A stretch of 64,000 nucleotides of DNA from contig NZ_CP117866.1 in the NCBI RefSeq assembly GCF_028736035.1, positions 5,456,001-5,520,000 of the forward strand. The letters are read 5' to 3'. Shown piece by piece: positions 9,796 through 18,358 of the stretch. A program made the position numbers and the translations under genes. The notes beneath the pieces were generated by a model, which saw only the letters and a program-made list of their open reading frames with translations, was not told the origin of the DNA and did no database searches. This DNA is from Streptomyces sp. T12. Lineage in GTDB: Bacteria; Actinomycetota; Actinomycetes; Streptomycetales; Streptomycetaceae. Within the stretch, counting starts at the first letter, position 1. Each line of letters opens with the position of its first letter.

Positions 9796-11751
9796 TCAGT
9801 GCGGGGAGGCGATCGCCCGCGCCGCCGCCACCTCTTGCCGTAGCGGCTCCAGGACGCTGTCCGCCGGGCCGGTGAGGTCCGTACGGACCGCGTACAGCGT
9901 CTCGGCCTCCCGCACTCCCTGCGCCAACTCCCACAGCTGACGCGCGACTTGGGCCACCTCGCCCGCGGACGGCGGATCCGCCCCGTGTTTCACCCGCACC
10001 CGTGCCGCCGTCGTCGCGTCGACGATGCGTTCCACGGCGACGACCAGGGGCCACCAAGCGGCCGCCCGGCGTCCGGTCGGCGGGGGTTCGGTCAGGGCGC
10101 GCTGGAACTCCGTGCGGATGGCGGAGAGGTTGCGGTAGAGGCGGCGGCGCATCCGGGCGCGGGCCGGTGGGTCGACGGCGTCCGGCCCGAAGGCGCCCTC
10201 CACATAGCGCGCCGTGTCCTCCACGGCGTCCGCGAGCCGGTCGCCGACCCGCGTGTGCCAGCTCTCCGGCCACAGCAGATACCCGGCGACGAGGGCGATC
10301 GCGCAGCCCATCAGGGAGTCGACCAGGCGGGGCAGCAGCAGCGCGGTGCCCTGGCGGTTCAGGACGTCCGACAGGAGCAGGATCACCGGGGTGATGGCGG
10401 CCGTCTGGTAGCCGTACCCGCGCGGGGTGAGCGCCGGGATCAGCGGCGCGAGCAGGAACAGCACCGGTACGTCCCACCAGCCGCGCGGCACCTCCGCGAG
10501 CACCGCCGCCGCGATCACCAGCCCGCCGACCGTGCCGAGGGCGCGCAGCAGGGCGCGGGAGAAGACCGAGCCGAAGTCGGGCTTGAGGACGAAGGTGATG
10601 GTGAGGGCGACCCAGTAGGAGCGGGGGACCGGGATGAGGGACACCAGCGCCTGGGCGATCCCGATGCACAGGGCGAGGCGCAGGCCGTAGCGCCAGGAGG
10701 CGGCGGACAGGGCGACGTCGCGGGCGGCGCGCGCGGCGCGGATGCTCAGGGCCGCAGGTCGGCCGAGGCGGTCGTCGATGCCATGGGGGTCAACGTCCGG
10801 GCTGGTCACGACCTCGGCGGCGTGGCGCAGGGCGTGGTCGACGGCGCGGGCGGTCTCGGTGGTCGGGGTGGGCAGCCGCAGCCCTATCGGTCCGGTGTAG
10901 CCGGTCTCGACGGCGGAGGCGAGGTGCCGTACGGCCGCCGGGACCTCGGGCGGGAGCGGGGTGCCGCTGAGGCGGGCGGCGGGGGCGGCCTCCACGACCG
11001 GGGTGATGGCGTTCAGCTGGGCCAGCAGCCGGGTCAGTTCGGGACTGCGGCCGTGATGGCGGGCGCGGTGGGCAAGGACGATGTCGTACGACTGGTTCAG
11101 GGACTGGGTGACGGCGTGCCGGGCGTCGTCGTACGCCGGTGTGCTGCCGCTGCCCCCGGCCGCCAGTAGCTCGGCGACCGCCCGGTAGGTGTCCGCGACC
11201 GCGGCCCGCTCCGGCACCCCCGACCTGAGCGGCCAGGCGAGCAGCGCGAGGGCCAGCACGAGCAGCCCGCCGCCGGACATCAGCAGCGGCGCCAGCCACC
11301 ACTCGCCCGGCATCGGCAGGCCCGCGCCGACCACGCAGGTCAGCAGCAGCACCAGCCCCGCCGCGGAGGCGACCGCGCCGATCGTCGAGATCATCCCGGA
11401 GACCAGCGCGACGCCGGTGACCGCGGCGACGGCGACCCAGCCGTGGCCGTACACCAGGGCACCGACGGTGACGCCGACGGCGCCGAAGAGCTGCGGGATC
11501 GCGATGGTGGGGATGCGGACGCGGTACGCGGCGGCGGTGTCGCTGATGACGCCGTTGAGGGCGCCCATGGAGGCGAGGGCGCCGTAGAAGGGGCGATCGA
11601 CGGCCAGCCCGATGGCCAGGGGGAGGGCCATCGCGATCGCGGCGCGGGCCACGGCCGGCCAGTTGACGGGGGCCGGCTGGGCCCGGAGGTTCCGCACCAG
11701 CCAGTCGGGGGGTGTGCGGCCGATGGGGAACTCGCGGGACATGCGGCCCAT
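9796..11751 (-). CDS. FUSC-family inner-membrane transporter
   Basis: 651 residues with the duplicated FUSC plan: about five or six TM helices near 25-185, a soluble helical segment, a second block of TM helices near 350-485, and a C-terminal helical tail. Related to YccS/aromatic-acid exporter proteins; the substrate cannot be read from the sequence. I preferred the ATG at 11751, eight bases after AAGGG, over an in-frame GTG at 11760. It starts 32 bases after the endonuclease/phosphatase-family gene ends, so the two form an operon. Confidence 0.85.
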   Translation of the reverse strand: MGRMSREFPIGRTPPDWLVRNLRAQPAPVNWPAVARAAIAMALPLAIGLAVDRPFYGALASMGALNGVISDTAAAYRVRIPTIAIPQLFGAVGVTVGALVYGHGWVAVAAVTGVALVSGMISTIGAVASAAGLVLLLTCVVGAGLPMPGEWWLAPLLMSGGGLLVLALALLAWPLRSGVPERAAVADTYRAVAELLAAGGSGSTPAYDDARHAVTQSLNQSYDIVLAHRARHHGRSPELTRLLAQLNAITPVVEAAPAARLSGTPLPPEVPAAVRHLASAVETGYTGPIGLRLPTPTTETARAVDHALRHAAEVVTSPDVDPHGIDDRLGRPAALSIRAARAARDVALSAASWRYGLRLALCIGIAQALVSLIPVPRSYWVALTITFVLKPDFGSVFSRALLRALGTVGGLVIAAAVLAEVPRGWWDVPVLFLLAPLIPALTPRGYGYQTAAITPVILLLSDVLNRQGTALLLPRLVDSLMGCAIALVAGYLLWPESWHTRVGDRLADAVEDTARYVEGAFGPDAVDPPARARMRRRLYRNLSAIRTEFQRALTEPPPTGRRAAAWWPLVVAVERIVDATTAARVRVKHGADPPSAGEVAQVARQLWELAQGVREAETLYAVRTDLTGPADSVLEPLRQEVAAARAIASPH

Positions 11752-11783
11752 TATGAGCACCCTTGGTCAGCTCGTCGTCGGCC

Positions 11784-12794
11784 TCATCGGCGCTGGTGAA
11801 GGGTGATGTCGACGAGCAGCGTGCGGTGGTCGGTGCCGGGCAGGTCGAGGAACCGGGCGGTACGGGCGGAGAAGCCGGCGGACAGGAGCACGTGGTCGAT
11901 CTGCACGCCGAACGCCGGTGTCGTGCGGGCCGGCCAGCTCGGTGTGCGGTCGTGGCCGGCGAGCCGGGCGGCGTCGCGCAGGCCGGTGTAGAGGATGCGG
12001 CGGAAGGCGGCGTGGTCCTGGGAGGCGTTGAAGTCGCCGGCGAGGACGAGGGGGGTCCTGCCGTCCCCGGTGTTCTCGGCGGCGAAGTCGCGCAGGTCGC
12101 CCAGCTCCCGGCGCCACAGGTCGGTCCGGCCGGGCAGCGGGGGCGTGGGGTGTGCGAGCTGGAGCCGTACGGCATGCCCGCGTACGTCGGCGACGGCGCC
12201 CGGCATGGCCATGGCGCCGTCGACGCCGTCGGCGGAGCCGAGCGGGAAGCGGCTGAGGACGACCGAGCCCGCCGAGCCGCCCGCCACCTGTGCCGCCCGG
12301 TGCGGATAGCCGGCGCTCAGGGCCTCCTTGAGCCTGGCGTCGCAGGTGTACTCGCACTCCTGCACGAAGACGATGTCGGGTTTCTCGCGGCGGACGGCGG
12401 CGACCAGGGCGTCGGTCGCGTGCCCGAACTCGACGTTCGAGGTCAGCACCCGGAAGGAGACGAGCGCGGGCCCGCCCGGCTCACCGGTCTTCCCGTACGG
12501 CTCGATGAACCAGGCCAGCAGCCCGAAGAGGGCGACGGCCCACACGACGCCGGACCACCAGCGCGAGAACAGCGCGAGCAGCAGCCCGAGTCCGGTGGGC
12601 ACGAGCAGCCACGGCAGGAAGGCGAGGAACTGCGGGACGGGGGTGATTCCGTCGGTGTCGGCGACCCGGCAGCCGACGACCACGCTGACGCCCAGGAACA
12701 GCAGGCCGGCCGACCAGGCGCCGAACCGCCGCCCGGCCCGTCGTCCGGGGATGCCGTCCGGGGACGCCGTCCACTCGGCAGCCGCAGTCTCCAA
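11784..12794 (-). CDS. Membrane-anchored endonuclease/exonuclease/phosphatase-family protein
   Basis: 336 residues. Three TM segments (about 25-47, 50-70 and 73-93) precede an EEP-fold domain (about 110-330) with the expected catalytic stations: the Asn of LTSNVEFG, Glu of VFVQECEY, Asp/Asn of AGDFNAS, and QIDHVLLS with the final GTDHRTLLVD Asp-His pair. It could hydrolyse nucleic acid or phosphoesters; the TM anchor suggests a membrane-proximal, probably extracytoplasmic substrate. The start is TTG, with GGAAGG seven bases upstream. First gene of the operon with the FUSC transporter. Confidence 0.85.
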   Translation of the reverse strand: METAAAEWTASPDGIPGRRAGRRFGAWSAGLLFLGVSVVVGCRVADTDGITPVPQFLAFLPWLLVPTGLGLLLALFSRWWSGVVWAVALFGLLAWFIEPYGKTGEPGGPALVSFRVLTSNVEFGHATDALVAAVRREKPDIVFVQECEYTCDARLKEALSAGYPHRAAQVAGGSAGSVVLSRFPLGSADGVDGAMAMPGAVADVRGHAVRLQLAHPTPPLPGRTDLWRRELGDLRDFAAENTGDGRTPLVLAGDFNASQDHAAFRRILYTGLRDAARLAGHDRTPSWPARTTPAFGVQIDHVLLSAGFSARTARFLDLPGTDHRTLLVDITLHQRR

Positions 12795-12950
12795 GTGTCG
12801 GCCTTCCGCTCGTGGGTGGGATGCCCGAATCCTCCCTCAAAGACGGGGGCCATGGGGTGAAGGTTGCGTGGGCGGGAGGGGTCCCGGTGGTGCGCGCCGA
12901 TGATGAGGCGCCGGTCACCGAGCGGAACAGTACGAGCAAGGAGATCCGAG

Positions 12951-13151
12951 ATGACGCCCGTGCAGATCAACTGGCTGACCCTGGTACTCGCCCCCCTCGC
13001 CGTCATCGGGCTGCTGGTCGCCTTCACCGCCGCGCGGTCGGTGGCCAAGAGGGGCGAGCCGATGCCTGGCTGGGGGAAGGCCGTCCAGGGGGTGGCGATC
13101 GCGTTCGTGCTGCTCGTGGCCGTCTTGAACATGGCTTCGAGTGGTGCGTAG
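12951..13151 (+). CDS. Small two-TM membrane protein
   Basis: 66 residues with hydrophobic segments at about 8-28 and 46-62 separated by a short basic loop. The start has an excellent AAGGAGAT seven bases upstream. No family recognised beyond small actinomycete membrane proteins. It stands between two minus-strand genes, so it has its own promoter. Confidence 0.7.
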   Translation: MTPVQINWLTLVLAPLAVIGLLVAFTAARSVAKRGEPMPGWGKAVQGVAIAFVLLVAVLNMASSGA

Positions 13152-13171
13152 GGGCATGGGTGGCGCCCGGC

Positions 13172-13981
13172 TCACGCGTCGACGCGGGACAGGAACGCCC
13201 CCAGCGCCTCGTTGAACTCCCCCGGCCGCTCCAGGTTCGGCATGTGTGCGGCCCCCTCGATCACCCGCAGGGTCGAGTCCGGGAGCGCCGCGTGCATCGC
13301 CTCCGCGTCCGACACCGGGGTGTAGGCGTCGTCCGCGCCCACGACGACCAGGACGGGGACCCCGACCCGGGTCAGCAGGTCGCGGTAGTCGGGGCGTTCG
13401 GCCCGGCCGCGCAGGGCCGCCGCGGCGCCCTCGGGCGGCGTCGCCGTCATCATGCGGTGCACATGGGCCTTGACCTCGGCGTCCGCGTACGGCGCGACCA
13501 TCTTCTCCAGCACCTCGTCGGCGTATCCGCGCATGCCCTCGCGCAGCAGCCGGTCCGCCATGGCGCCCCGGGTCCGTTTGCCCTGTGCCGTCTCCGCCGC
13601 CGGGAAGGTGTCCGCGAGGACCAGGCCCCGGATGCGGCCGGGGAACTGGGCGTAGCACTCCATGGCGATCTGGCCGCCCATCGACAGGCCCGCCAGCACG
13701 AAGGTCTCCACCTTCAGGTCGTCCAGCAGGGCCTCGATGTCCCGGGCGAAGTCGGAGAGAAGGGTGACGCCGGGGAGGACCGGGGAGGCGCCGTAGCCGC
13801 GCAGGTCGGGGGCGATCACGCGGCGGGCGGCGGAGAACGCCTCGATCTGCGGGGTCCACATCGTGCGGTCGAAGGGGTGGCCGTGGACGAGGACGAGGGG
13901 AGTCGATGACGGATCGGCGCCGCCTTTGTCCTCGTATGCGAGGGATACGAGGGATGCTAGGGATGCGAGGGAAGGGGTCAT
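13172..13981 (-). CDS. Alpha/beta-fold hydrolase
   Basis: 269 residues. The oxyanion region LVHGHPFD (about 31-38), nucleophile elbow GLSMGG with S100, acid in VVGADDAYTP and His in GAAHMPNLE make up a complete catalytic triad. Similar to 3-oxoadipate enol-lactonase-like and related esterases; the natural substrate is unknown. The ATG at 13981 is preceded by AGGG at 8 bases; a longer in-frame extension would run through the operator repeats and is unlikely. It is divergent from the MocR gene, whose direct-repeat operator sits between them, so it is probably the regulated target. Confidence 0.88.
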   Translation of the reverse strand: MTPSLASLASLVSLAYEDKGGADPSSTPLVLVHGHPFDRTMWTPQIEAFSAARRVIAPDLRGYGASPVLPGVTLLSDFARDIEALLDDLKVETFVLAGLSMGGQIAMECYAQFPGRIRGLVLADTFPAAETAQGKRTRGAMADRLLREGMRGYADEVLEKMVAPYADAEVKAHVHRMMTATPPEGAAAALRGRAERPDYRDLLTRVGVPVLVVVGADDAYTPVSDAEAMHAALPDSTLRVIEGAAHMPNLERPGEFNEALGAFLSRVDA

Positions 13982-14008
13982 GTGATCGACCCTAGATCGG
14001 CCCAACTG

Positions 14009-14042
14009 CTCGGTGCAATAAGATCTTTGCTCTCGGTGCAAT
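14009..14042 (+). promoter_or_regulatory. MocR direct-repeat operator
   Basis: CTCGGTGCAAT occurs twice in the same orientation, at 14009-14019 and 14032-14042, 23 bp apart (two helical turns). Two in-phase direct repeats are the usual binding site of MocR-type dimers such as GabR and PdxR. The second copy ends 17 bases before the GTG start of the MocR gene, placing the site in the shared promoter. Confidence 0.75.
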
Positions 14043-14058
14043 GTCAGGGGGAGAGCAC

Positions 14059-15414
14059 GTGAACGACTATCGGCGCCTTGCCGAGCACATAGCCGACGAC
14101 ATCACCGCCGGTCGGCTCAAGCCCGGCGAACGGCTGCCTCCGCAGCGGGTGTTCGCGCGGCGGCGCGGGATCGCCGGGTCGACGGCGGGGCGGGTGTACG
14201 CCGAACTCGTACGGCGGGGACTGGTCGTCGGCGAGGTCGGCCGCGGCACCTTCGTGCGGGCCGCTCCGGCGGCGACCGGGCGGGCGCTCGTCGAAGCCGC
14301 GACCGCGGCGCCGGTCAACCTGGAGCTCAACTACCCGTCCGCACCGGGCCAGTCGGAGCTCCTCGCCCCGGCCCTCGCACCGCTCCTGCGCCCCGACGTC
14401 CTGACCGAGGCCCTGCGCCCGGCCGCGGCCAACGGCACACCCGCGGCCAGGGAAGCGGCGGCCGCCCTGCTCGCCACCCCGGGCTGGCGCCCCGCCCCCG
14501 ACCGGCTCCTGTTCACCGGCAACGCCCGCCAGGCCATCGCCGCCACCCTCGCCTCCCTCGTCCGGCCCGGCGGGCGCCTCGGCGTCGAGCCGCTGACGTA
14601 TCCCCTGGTCAAGGAGATCGCCGCCCGGCTCGGCATCATCTTGGTCCCGCTGGCGGCGGACGAGGGCGGGGTGCAGCCGGAGTCGGTCGCCGCCGTGCAC
14701 CGCAGAGCCCCGCTGTCCGCGCTCTACCTCCAGCCGACCCTGCACAATCCGACGTCCCTGACGGCGAGCGGTGAGCGGCTCCGCCAACTCGCCGCCGCCG
14801 TCCGCGCCCTGGACATCCCCGTCGTCGAGGACCGCATCTGGTCCTTCCTCACGGACGACGACCCCCTCGCCGCCCACGCGCCCGACCTCACCCACGTCGT
14901 CGACGGGCTCTCCAAGCGCGTCGCCCCCGGGCTCACCGTCGGCTTCGTCCTCGTGCCCGAGGCGCGCCTCGGGGCGGTGGCGGCGGCCGTACGGTCCGGT
15001 GGGTGGAGTGCGGGGCGGTTCGCGGTGGACGCGGCCGCGCGGTGGATCGGGGACGGGACGGTGCAGCGGCTGGTCGCGGCGAAGCGGGCGGACGCGGCGC
15101 GCCGACAGCGGATCGTCGGCGAGGAGCTGCGCGGGTTCGCCGTACGGTCCGATCCGCGCGCCTATTTCGCCTGGTGGGAGCTGCCCGCCCCGTGGCGTGC
15201 GGACACCTTCACGGCCGCCGCGGCCGCGCACGGCATCGCGGTGACGCCCGGACCCGCCTTCGTCGTCGACCCGAACCGCACCCCGGACGCCGTCAGGCTC
15301 GGGCTCGCGTCGGCGCCGGAGCCTGATCTGCGGCGGGCGCTGCGGACGCTCGCCGGCGTCGTACGAGGAACTCCGCGAGCCGGCAGAGCAGGGCCACCGT
15401 CAGGCCGAGGGTGA
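14059..15414 (+). CDS. MocR-type regulator (GntR HTH plus aminotransferase-like domain)
   Basis: 451 residues. A GntR winged HTH (about 1-70: AEHIADDITAGRLKPGERLPPQR) is followed by a fold-type I aminotransferase-like domain. The PLP-binding Lys is probably K286 in DGLSKRVAPGLTVGF. Such proteins sense PLP or an amino compound and control an adjacent gene, here probably the divergent hydrolase. I place the start at GTG 14059, five bases after AGGGGGAG; the ATG at 14041 overlaps the operator. The 3' end overlaps the convergent membrane-protein gene by 122 bases. Confidence 0.9.
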   Translation: MNDYRRLAEHIADDITAGRLKPGERLPPQRVFARRRGIAGSTAGRVYAELVRRGLVVGEVGRGTFVRAAPAATGRALVEAATAAPVNLELNYPSAPGQSELLAPALAPLLRPDVLTEALRPAAANGTPAAREAAAALLATPGWRPAPDRLLFTGNARQAIAATLASLVRPGGRLGVEPLTYPLVKEIAARLGIILVPLAADEGGVQPESVAAVHRRAPLSALYLQPTLHNPTSLTASGERLRQLAAAVRALDIPVVEDRIWSFLTDDDPLAAHAPDLTHVVDGLSKRVAPGLTVGFVLVPEARLGAVAAAVRSGGWSAGRFAVDAAARWIGDGTVQRLVAAKRADAARRQRIVGEELRGFAVRSDPRAYFAWWELPAPWRADTFTAAAAAHGIAVTPGPAFVVDPNRTPDAVRLGLASAPEPDLRRALRTLAGVVRGTPRAGRAGPPSGRG

Positions 15415-16222
15415 CCAGCAGCCAGGACACCGTGCGCAGGGTCTGCGTCAGGGCGTCGTAGACCGCGCCCGCGGCCGGGCGGTGGGCCGGCTCGGACAGG
15501 TCGGCCAGCGTGAGCCGGCGGCCGATCGCCACCGCCAAGGCCAGGAACGCGCCACCGAGGGCCGTGCCCAGCGCGGTCGCCGTGACCGCGCGGCGGCGGC
15601 AGACGGAGACCGCGATGCCGGTCGCGGCGAGCACGGCGGCCGAGACGGGCAGCCAGAAACCGGCGACTTCGAGCACGTCGTACCCCTTCCGGAGCCGGTC
15701 CAGTCGGTGGGCCGGGAGCACGGGGACCTCGGTGTGCTCGACCGGGATGCGGTGCGCCAACGAGACGTGGTCATCGATGAGCTGGTGTTTGACCTGGGCG
15801 GTGATGGGGGCGACGTCGACCGTGACCGGGCGGTCGCGGCCGTCCTGGAGGGCGCTCAGGAGGGCGTCGTGGAGCGCCCTGTTGCCCGCGTCCCACGCCG
15901 TACGGAAGGCCTCGGTGCGGGTGAACGAGCGCACCGCGTCGTGCACGAAGGGGCGCATGGTGCGCAGCTCGGGCGACGCGGGGGTTTCGGCCAGCCTGCG
16001 GTCGACCTCCTGCGTGATCCCGGCCCCGACGGTGTCCGCGACCGCGCCCTGCACGGCCGGATCCGCGGCGAGCGGCGCCATCGCGGTGACGTACCGGCCG
16101 GTGTCGGCCAGCCCGTACGTCACCCAGGCCGCCAGCACGCCGAACGGCACCAGGAGGCACGACAGGGCGATCAGCGCTGCCGACAGGGCGTTCCGCAGAC
16201 GGGGGAGCACGCCTTCAGGCAA
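15293..16222 (-). CDS. Membrane protein of unknown function
   Basis: 309 residues. TM helices at about 12-35, 178-202, 208-235 and 262-286 flank an extracytoplasmic helical region (about 40-175). No enzyme motif. The first codon is probably TTG at 16222, but no clear ribosome binding site is seen and a GTG 12 bases downstream is possible. The basic and Ala/Pro-rich C-terminal tail is encoded antisense to the last 122 bases of the MocR gene. Confidence 0.7.
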   Translation of the reverse strand: MPEGVLPRLRNALSAALIALSCLLVPFGVLAAWVTYGLADTGRYVTAMAPLAADPAVQGAVADTVGAGITQEVDRRLAETPASPELRTMRPFVHDAVRSFTRTEAFRTAWDAGNRALHDALLSALQDGRDRPVTVDVAPITAQVKHQLIDDHVSLAHRIPVEHTEVPVLPAHRLDRLRKGYDVLEVAGFWLPVSAAVLAATGIAVSVCRRRAVTATALGTALGGAFLALAVAIGRRLTLADLSEPAHRPAAGAVYDALTQTLRTVSWLLVTLGLTVALLCRLAEFLVRRRRASAAPAADQAPAPTRARA

Positions 16223-16377
16223 GGGTCATCGGGGCGGGCGGGCCAGTGGTGTGCCTGCATACGGCGGCACTATTGCGCTCTCCGGTGGAGCGTTCACCCG
16301 AACGGGTGTCTCATGGATCAGAGGAGCAAGGAGCGGAACGACGCTCCTGGTTCCGTGGGTGGATGAAGGGGAACGGG

Positions 16378-16409
16378 TCGGCCCCGGCTCCAGTGGCGGC
16401 CGGGGCCGA
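16378..16409 (-). terminator. Terminator after 152-residue membrane protein gene
   Basis: TCGGCCCCGG pairs perfectly with CCGGGGCCGA around a 12-base loop, just past the stop codon of the gene at 16448-16906. Confidence 0.8.
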
Positions 16410-16447
16410 TCTGTGCGTGTGTCGTCCGCGTGCGTCGTCCGCGTCCG

Positions 16448-16906
16448 TCATCCGATACGGCGGCCCTGTGCGTCCTCGTGCGTGTAGTAGCGGTAGAACA
16501 GCACGGCGAAGAAGACCGCGCCGATCACCAGCCCCATGAGCGCGGACCTGAGGACACTCTTGCCGGTCTGGTCGTACAGGAACCCGAACGCGCTGCCCGC
16601 GAAGGCGGCCCACAGGATCGCGTGCACCTCGCGGATCGAGCGTTCGGCGATCCAGCGCACGGCGACGTACAGCACCATGAACGCGGCCGCGGTGACGAAG
16701 CCGAAGAGCAGGTTCCAGCCGGTGATCTCACCGCCGGAGCGCCGGTTCGCCGCGGCCCAGTAGCCGTAGACGAGGCCGAGGACGATCGGTACGGCCACGC
16801 TCGCGACGCGGTGCGTCCGCGCGCTGAACACGTCGGGCAGGCCGCTCGTGCCGCTGGTGCCCGTCCTTGCAGTCCGCCCGCCGGGCGCGGGTGCCGCATG
16901 AGCCAT
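16448..16906 (-). CDS. Membrane protein, four TM
   Basis: 152 residues: a hydrophilic N-terminus of about 35 residues, then hydrophobic segments near 35-53, 63-83, 96-114 and 120-138, ending in a short charged tail (YYTHEDAQGRRIG). No recognised domain. The ATG at 16906 has GGAG seven bases upstream; an upstream in-frame ATG lacks a site. Divergent from the PP2C phosphatase gene. Confidence 0.75.
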   Translation of the reverse strand: MAHAAPAPGGRTARTGTSGTSGLPDVFSARTHRVASVAVPIVLGLVYGYWAAANRRSGGEITGWNLLFGFVTAAAFMVLYVAVRWIAERSIREVHAILWAAFAGSAFGFLYDQTGKSVLRSALMGLVIGAVFFAVLFYRYYTHEDAQGRRIG

Positions 16907-16981
16907 GAGAGCACTCCTCTCTCTCCTCGCCCCCGCCATCCAGGGCACACCTGATGGCGGCCGTTCGGCAAGTCGACGGTG

Positions 16982-17025
16982 CGAATTCGGTGGCGATTTC
17001 GGTGGCGAATTCGATGGCGAATTCA
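16982..17025. repeat. 12-bp tandem repeat in divergent promoter region
   Basis: CGAATTCGGTGG and near-copies occur about 3.7 times in a row. The repeat lies between the divergent membrane-protein gene and the likely start of the PP2C gene, and may be within its untranslated leader. Confidence 0.8.
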
Positions 17026-17043
17026 GAGACCCCGGGTACCCGG

Positions 17044-18288
17044 ATGCGGCTCACCGAACGCCGTGCTTCGCTGAAGCCCATGAGGGCCGTAAGCGACGTT
17101 GGAGCCGGCCCGCAGGGCGAGGCGCGTCGGGCGCAGCTGCTGCGCGTGCGCGGCCGTAGCGTCGCCTGGGTGCCGCCTCTGCTGTTGCTCGTCGGCATCG
17201 TGCTGGTCGACTTCAAGACCAGCAGCGACTTCAGGATCCTGTCCTGGATCGTGCTGGTGCCCGGTATCGCCGCCGCGATCTGCGGGGTGTGGGGGACGGC
17301 CGTGTTCGCGGTGCTCGCGCCCGCCACGTACGTCGCCGCAGACGCCGTCCTGCCGCACGAGTACCAGGCCGGCCTGCCCGACCTCGTGCTCGCCGGCATC
17401 GGCGGCGTCCTCGCCACGCTGGCCTGCGTGGTCCGGGTCCGCAGCGAGCAGCGCATGCTGCACATGCAGGACGTCACCGAGACCGTCCGGCGTACCGTGC
17501 TGCGCCCGTTGCCTGCGGGGTGGGGCGGCCTCGACCACGCGGCGGTGTATCTCGCGGCCGACACCGAGGCCAGGGTCGGCGGCGACTTCTACGACATCCA
17601 GACCGGCCTGCACGGCACCCGCGTCATCCTCGGCGACGTGCAGGGCAAGGGGCTCGGCGCGGTGGAGGCGGCGGCCGCGCTGCTCGGCACGTTTCGCGAG
17701 GCCGCCTACCACGAGGTGGACCTGACGACGGTCGCCGTACGGCTGGAGGTGCGCATGCAGCGGCACATCCGGATGGGTATGGCGCTCGGCAAGGAGGAGG
17801 GCGACCGGTTCGCCACCGCCGTGCTGCTCGGCTTCCCCAAGGAGCAGCGGGACGCCATGGACGCCGTCGTCCTCGGCCATGAGACCCCGCTCGTCGTCTG
17901 CCCCGACGGCGTACGGTCCCTGCCGCCCGGCCACGGTCTGCCCCTCGGCTACGGCGGACTCGTCCCCGCCGACGGCCCGCCGCCGGTGCTGCGGGTGCCG
18001 CTCGCTCCCGGCGAGACGCTGCTGCTGACCACGGACGGCGTGACCGAGGCCCGGGACGGCGACGGCGCCTTCTATCCGCTCGCCGACGAGGTCGCCGCCG
18101 CCATCGCGGCCGACCCGGGGCTCGCGCAGCCCCGGCGTCTGGTCGCCTTCGTGCGGGAGCGCACGCTGCGGCACTGCGGCGGGCATCTGGACGACGACAC
18201 AACTGTGTTCGCGGTACGGCGGGAGAACGGGATGCAGGGGAAGGGGATGCGGGGGAATGGGGACGGAAATGGACGTTTGCGGTCCTGA
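17044..18288 (+). CDS. Membrane-anchored PP2C/SpoIIE-type Ser/Thr phosphatase
   Basis: About 414 residues. An N-terminal membrane region has three or four TM segments (VPPLLLLVGIVLVDF, ILSWIVLVPGIAAAICGVWGT and following). A PP2C-SpoIIE domain follows with metal-binding GGDFYD, GDVQGKGLGAVEAAA and late LTTDGVTEARD and DDDTTVF motifs. Such proteins dephosphorylate anti-sigma antagonists and feed sigma-factor partner switching in streptomycetes. Neither ATG 17044 nor ATG 17080 has a strong binding site, so the start is uncertain by 12 residues. The low-complexity C-terminal tail (MQGKGMRGNGDGNG) is not part of the domain. Confidence 0.88.
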   Translation: MRLTERRASLKPMRAVSDVGAGPQGEARRAQLLRVRGRSVAWVPPLLLLVGIVLVDFKTSSDFRILSWIVLVPGIAAAICGVWGTAVFAVLAPATYVAADAVLPHEYQAGLPDLVLAGIGGVLATLACVVRVRSEQRMLHMQDVTETVRRTVLRPLPAGWGGLDHAAVYLAADTEARVGGDFYDIQTGLHGTRVILGDVQGKGLGAVEAAAALLGTFREAAYHEVDLTTVAVRLEVRMQRHIRMGMALGKEEGDRFATAVLLGFPKEQRDAMDAVVLGHETPLVVCPDGVRSLPPGHGLPLGYGGLVPADGPPPVLRVPLAPGETLLLTTDGVTEARDGDGAFYPLADEVAAAIAADPGLAQPRRLVAFVRERTLRHCGGHLDDDTTVFAVRRENGMQGKGMRGNGDGNGRLRS

Positions 18289-18358
18289 GATCCCCCCTTT
18301 GCAGCCGCAGCGGTTACGGTGCTGCCGTACGTGATCGACGGGGGATGGGGAGGGACCG

